From Mesostigma viride (Eukaryota > Streptophyta > Mesostigmatophyceae > Mesostigmatales > Mesostigmataceae), in contig RPFO01002165.1 of NCBI GenBank assembly GCA_009746045.1, positions 25,001 to 86,285 of the forward strand: 61,285 nucleotides of DNA, in the 5' to 3' direction. Under the pieces are notes generated by a model. That model did no database searches. It was given only the letters and a program-made list of their open reading frames with translations, and had not been told where the DNA came from. Shown here one piece after another: positions 56,690 to 61,285 of the stretch (its first letter is position 1; each line of letters starts with the position of its first letter). A program made the translations under genes and the position numbers.

Positions 56690-59600
56690 ATGGCGCGATC
56701 GGGGCGGGGGGCCGTTTCCGACGGTTCGCGTCCCTTGTCCAATGACGACCGGGAGCCTGCACTTCGCGGTCTCTGGAGCGACAAGTACATCGAGAACAAG
56801 GGGTACAAAATTGCCAATGACATCTTTCCTATCATGGCGGAACGCGTGAAAGCAAACAACCACAGGACGCCAGAGATGAGCGCGGAGGTTCTGTCTTGCG
56901 CAGCTTCAAGACTAAATGCCATGGTGGCGGAGAGCAACGGCATTAAGAAGAGGAAGAACTGTGACGACGGGCTTCCTGAAAGTTGGGCGGAATCTCTTCG
57001 GGATACCATCAAGAAGGCTTTTGGCGACTTGGGAACATCTGAGAAGGATCGTGGGCTTAGGTGGGCCTTGTGTGGACTTGTTACGAAGGCAATGGAGGGC
57101 GTCCCGGACAGGATTGTGGAGCGCGCGTTCGGGATTGACAGGCGCTTTGTCGCAACTGTTCGGGGTCACAGGGATGGAATGGAAGAAGGGGAGGACGACC
57201 TTTTGATGAGTGCGCCAGAGAGGAGGAGGAGGAAAGACGAGCTTCCGACGGAAGTCATTGCCCTGATACAAGCGTGCTGGAGGGATGATAACTTGACGCG
57301 GGCGTCTCCGAACATGAAGGATGTTCATTGTGAATGGACAAGAAAGGATTACAAACATACACTAGCGTTTTCGGAGGGTGCGCGCTACTATACTGTCTCC
57401 AAGTCGAAGATTTACGAAGTGTTCATTTCCCGCCATCCGGAGTTGAAGCCACCGCGGCGGATGGACAGTAGGGAGGGGGGGGGGGGAGGGAGAGGAGGGC
57501 GTGAGGGGGGGAAATCAGGTGATTATGGAGACGGAGGAGGGATGTCAATGCCTCGCACGAATCAGAAGAGCACAGTTCATGTGGGATACACTTCTTTTTG
57601 CAAGCATATGCCCGCATGCGTGAAGGGGCGGTGGAAAATGCGGAACTTGTGCGCATGCCAGCACCACACTACCATGCAGTCCATGGTTGGGGGGTTGGCC
57701 AAATTTCGTGCAACTTTTCATGCCAGATGCGAGTGCGGACCTGAATGCCACGCGTGCGATCATGGTAGCCAGCTCGACGTGGGGTCGTCCGTGCCCACAT
57801 GTTCCATTTTCAAAGCCACTCACACGACAGAGTGGGTGAACAAGTTTACTTGTGAGGTGGAGGGGATGAGGGAGGGGGGAGGTTCGAGGTCGTCTGTGGG
57901 GTCGTCGCGGCCGCAGGTTCAGCCTTTTCAGGGCGAACTTGAGGATCTGCCCATGCATGGGAGGGTGCTGGACGACGAGGAAGGGGTGCCCGATCATGAC
58001 CTGGGCGAGGAGTTGGGGGTTTGCTCGATCCGGCGTAAGGCTTGTGTGTTGGGCACTTGCCTGGCTCCCAAGTGTGGAATTCGGAACTTCATGTTATGCG
58101 AACGGGAGGAGGCTTCCAACCACCTGATTTCATGGACCAGATACGAGATGCAGGATGTGCCGCCGGGTGCGGTTCTTGGGCCAGAGGTAATTTTTAGTGG
58201 AGTGGTTGCGCCCCAAGGCGTTTCTTTTGCAATGTTTCCTGAAGTTCTTGGGCCAGAGGTAATTTTTAGTGGAGTGGTTGCGCCCCAAGGCGTTTCTTTT
58301 TCAATTTTTCCTGAGGTCCTGTCTTTTTTCTTTCTACAGGTCATTGGTGGGTCGAAGTTGATGTCTTTTCTGTATGTGCACACTGCGCATATGCAGGACG
58401 ACTGTGACGAGATCGCAAAGGCTGGTGGGCAGCGATTGACGCAAGTCGACGTCAAGTCCACACCAACGGAGCTAAAGGAGGCAATTGTGGACAAGTGGCC
58501 GGACTTCATCCAGCATTGCTTCAACGCGTGGTGGCAAGCGGACGCCTCCAAGGAATGTCTCTCAAGGATGCGGGTGGGGGACCTTGTATGCCACACAGAT
58601 TACGCCGAGAACTACCAGTCTTACACCTATCACAATCTCCAAGCACAGTATTGGCATCCAGTCACATTCGTCCTTATGCCCTGGATCGTGCGCTACTTGG
58701 ATCCAGCGTCGGGAAAGGTCGTGAGAAGGGAGTTTCACTTCATCGGACAGGGCGGAATGAAAAGGGACGGGCGGGCCCTCCGTTTTGCTATCCTCAAAAT
58801 CCTGGCGACACTACGGTCAGAAGGGGTAGAGGTGAAGCGCTTCATTGGGTGGTCGGACAATTGCTCCATGCAGTTCAAGTCAAGGAATGTGATCGCGGAA
58901 GTGGCCCGGCTGCTGACGGAGGATCCGCACCTGGAGTCATTTGAGTGGAATTACTTTGGGGAGCAGCACGGAAAGGGGGAGGTGGATGGAGCTGGTGGGA
59001 CTGTGAAGTGCATGTTGAGGAGGTGGCACATCAGGGAAGAGAACCAGGACAAACAGACGGCCGCCCAGTTGGTGGAGAATCTGGCGTCGGGGGCGGTGGG
59101 CGGGACCACAACGACCAGGCGTAACTTCTTCGAGTTCCCCGAGGTAATTAAGTGTACAGTCCTCGTTCAGGGAATAGTTACGCCGGCCGTCGTTTCTAGG
59201 GCGTTCTTGGAGTCCTGGCGATCAGGAGTGCTTAATAAAACACAACTAGCTCGATGGTCTCGTAACTTCAACTTTCCCTTGTGCAAATCTTGTCTTCGAC
59301 GCGCAGGTGCTTCCTTACAGCCCAGGGCGCGGCGAAATCAAAGGAGTGAAGAAGGCGCACTGGTGGCGCATGGACAAGTCGAATGTGACGCGCTTAATGC
59401 TGCGCCAGTATTCCTGCTATTGTGGCGGTGCGTGCGCCGAGGAAAGGTGGTGGGATTGTCGAAAGGAGTGGACCGACATGGACGGCTGGAATGTGGGAGG
59501 TGCTCGGATGAAGCTCCACAAACTGGGGGAGCCAGTGCAAAGGAACCCAAACGGACAAGGGGGGCACGCAGGGACGCGACTGAACAGACTACAGGCAGAG

Positions 59601-60038
59601 AGGACGATGATGGGAAGGAGACTGAAGCTGCGAGACATTTTTGCCGTCGAGTCCTACTCTGGTGATGAGTCCCACGATCCAGATCATCCATATTGGCTAG
59701 CGGAAGTCTTGCAGGAGCCTTATCAGGTGGCCGCTACTTTCGTGAGGCGAGTGGCCGACAGAAACGGCAAGGTCGATAGGGAGTTGTTCCGTAAGGGACA
59801 ATGGGTGGTGGGGGTGCGCTACTGGGACAGATTTCCGGGTATGGCGACGATGTTCAAAATGGACGCCGATGCCCAACCTGAACAGCCAAACTTGGTCAAT
59901 TGCTACCTGTGCATGGACGCGGGGTTCGAACACACCATTGTTGTCAACCCAGCTAACAATCGCCAGGCCATCTTGACCATTCCGACAGACGTCGAGAAAC
60001 GGCTCACGAACTTGGCCAAGAAGAGACCTGTTCAGTAG
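56690..60038 (+). CDS. Transposase-like protein, three exons (about 1010 aa)
   Basis: Proposed exons are 56690-58186, 58340-59143 and 59307-60038; all junctions are phase 0 with GT-AG ends (GAG|GTAATT, CTACAG|GTC, CGCAG|GTG). The frame is open upstream to a likely acceptor at 56628, so another 5' exon may exist. The middle of exon 1 has a Cys/His cluster (CKHMPAC, CACQHH, CECGPECHAC) suggesting zinc binding. Exon 2 has three acidic landmarks: CHTDYAENYQ (D about 586), GWSDNCSMQFKSRN (D about 672) and FGEQHGKGEVDGAGG (E about 713, D about 715). This order recalls RNase H-fold transposases and the DUF7869-like pattern of some transposon-derived proteins. Exon 3 adds two more Cys clusters and a possible chromo/SH3-like end. 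Function is inferred; I see no terminal inverted repeats around it. Confidence 0.65.
58187..58339 (+). other. Intron 1, with a duplicated 5' splice site
   Basis: A 72-bp unit starting GTAATTTTTAGTGGAGTGG and ending TTCTTGGGCCAGAG occurs almost twice, so a second GAG|GTAATTTTTAG donor sits at 58259. The intron is 153 bp, divisible by three, and has no stop in the host frame. Retention or use of the second donor would therefore insert in-frame residues. Each copy holds GTTGCGCCCCAAGGCGTTTC, a weaker form of the GC palindrome seen elsewhere. Confidence 0.65.
59144..59306 (+). other. Intron 2, carries the GC palindrome
   Basis: 163 bp with GTAATT at the start and GCGCAG at the end. Removing it joins EFPE to VLPYSPGRG in frame. 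It includes GTTACGCCGGCCGTCGTT at 59177-59194, the same core as the tandem family upstream of the gene. Confidence 0.75.
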
Positions 60039-60774
60039 GCCAGCTCGCCCGGGCTTGGTTGGACGAGGTGGACAGCCTTGAGAGCACGTGCTTCGTTGTG
60101 AGCACTTGCCTTTCAGCCGTGATTTGCAAACGAGTTCCTTGTCCTGAATTGTAAAGCTCGATTCATGCTCTTTTAAGGAAGTGTATAATATTATCCAGAT
60201 CATGTATATATTTAGATCTAGACCTGAGTTCAAATAACATTTCTTAGAGGGCTGAGATGCGCGAGGTCCAGCATACATGTATATATCCATGGAGACATGT
60301 TACAAACTCAAATGTTTCATTGTACGTACCACTAGCTCGTCGACGGGGGTATCCCATGTAATGTATGATTTATGAATTAATTAATCGCTTAATTGTACAA
60401 TTTAAATGGATCATGAACTTGTCAAGTGGCCTAATTTGGTTTATTTGGTTCATCATTTATTGATGTCAATCATTCTTAATTGAATCTCGAGCAATAGCAA
60501 TCATGAAGCACATCCTAATCATGTGATTCGCATAATGAGAATAGGCAACAAGTGCTAAGTACTTTGAGGAATGCGGGGTTGGTCAGGTTATTATAGAGCT
60601 AGAGCTACAAACGGCACATATATTGCAAACTTTGCGCTCCAGGCATGGAATTTCAAAAGTACCAAAATTGGAGCAGTAGATGTTGGGGACGCCCAGGAAG
60701 GTGAGAATTCCGAGAAGATTACGCGTGCGTTTGAGAGAGAAATCCTTGGTCGCATGGGCCTGAAGGGTGCATGA
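60039..60774. other. Non-coding stretch after the transposase-like gene
   Basis: AT-rich downstream sequence with many ATTAATTAAT-like and ATGTATATAT-like motifs. A 67-codon frame at 60571-60774 has no recognisable domain. Nothing else is seen. Confidence 0.4.
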
Positions 60775-61110
60775 GATCGAGCTGGTCGCCCACCGCCTTC
60801 CGCGGCCGCGCGCGGGGTACTTAAGGCAGGGGCGCCCCCGCCGCTCCTTCTCACCGGCTTCCAGAACCCGGCGGACAAGATTTCTTTTCTCAGACGCCGC
60901 AAGCGGCTCGAGAAAACTCACTTCACCCTTGACGACGACCTGACCCTGGCGCAGCAACAACGGCGACGGGAGCTATGGCCGACCTACCTCCAGCTCCGGC
61001 AGACCAAGGCGGGGCAGCCGGTGTACTGGAAGGGGGCGGCCATCTACGTCGGCCACAAGCCCTGGCAGGTGACCCCCGCGGCCCCAATGACTCCAGACGC
61101 CCCAGCTTAG
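60775..61110 (+). pseudogene. LINE ORF1-like C-terminal remnant
   Basis: The frame is open from 60775 to a stop at 61108-61110, without an ATG. It reads FQNPADKISFLRRRKRLEK, FTLDDDLTLAQQQRRRELWP and then YWKGAAIYVGHKPW. The pattern of a charged helix, (L)DxDLTxxQQxxRxxLWP and Y(W)xGxxIxV resembles a C-terminal module found in ORF1-type proteins of LINE retrotransposons. Only this end is present, consistent with 5' truncation or decay. The assignment is from memory of the motif and is moderate. Confidence 0.45.
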
Positions 61111-61285
61111 GGGATCGAATACAGCAGTAGTAGTGTAGAATAGCTAGACCGTGGTCATGTACATCTAAGCCTCCTACAGGCACTATACCAGCTGATGAAT
61201 TAAATTATAACATGCCTCCGTTGGGAGATCATGTAGCACATATTCCATGATGGACGGGTGGGGTGGAGGAAGCCGCGTAATCGAA
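61111..61285. other. Terminal non-coding sequence
   Basis: Follows the LINE-like stop codon. It has no recognisable poly(A) tail or gene before the window ends. Confidence 0.4.

Overview
This looks like a piece of a eukaryotic nuclear genome that is almost entirely repetitive. The evidence is three separate LTR retroelements, GT-AG introns, satellite arrays and long intergenic stretches; there are no bacterial-style operons. GC-rich coding sequence, the copia families and palindrome-bearing introns would fit a unicellular green alga or another protist, but that is a guess. I cannot name the species.

The dominant structure is an inverted repeat covering about 51 kb (1044-52124). Its outer arms (1044-9410 and, reversed, 50151-52124) match over about 2 kb. 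Each arm carries, from outside in, a unique segment with a shared open frame, a C-rich/G-rich GCATGCATGC minisatellite and an AT-rich unique segment, and then enters a huge satellite of about 70-bp units. The satellite runs in one orientation from 9411 to about 15985 and in the opposite orientation from there to 50150, with higher-order periods such as 3,478 bp. The architecture resembles a giant foldback-type element. No transposase is visible inside it.

Several younger insertions sit in this structure. (1) A copia element, 1865-7974, with 5-bp target duplications; the opposite arm still carries the empty site. (2) A 2.1-kb element, 13442-15564, with split direct repeats and no target duplication, the signature of DIRS/PAT/Ngaro-like retroelements, but with no recognisable ORF. 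(3) A 7.5-kb LTR element on the minus strand, 38766-46273, with identical 379-bp LTRs, AGTTA...TAACT termini, and a pol reading integrase, then protease, then a copia-type reverse transcriptase and RNase H.

To the right of the inverted repeat are an AT-rich flank, a tandem family of GC palindromes (GTTRCGCCGGCC core), and a young gag-only LTR element (53519-56283, TSD TTATG) inserted into that family. Next comes a three-exon gene (56690-60038) encoding about 1010 residues of a transposase-like protein with a probable RNase H-like acidic triad. One of its introns carries the same GC palindrome. The window ends with a LINE ORF1-like C-terminal remnant (to 61110). Many coding frames are broken, often at homopolymer runs, although the flanking LTRs are identical or nearly so. 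That pattern raises the possibility of assembly indels as well as true decay.
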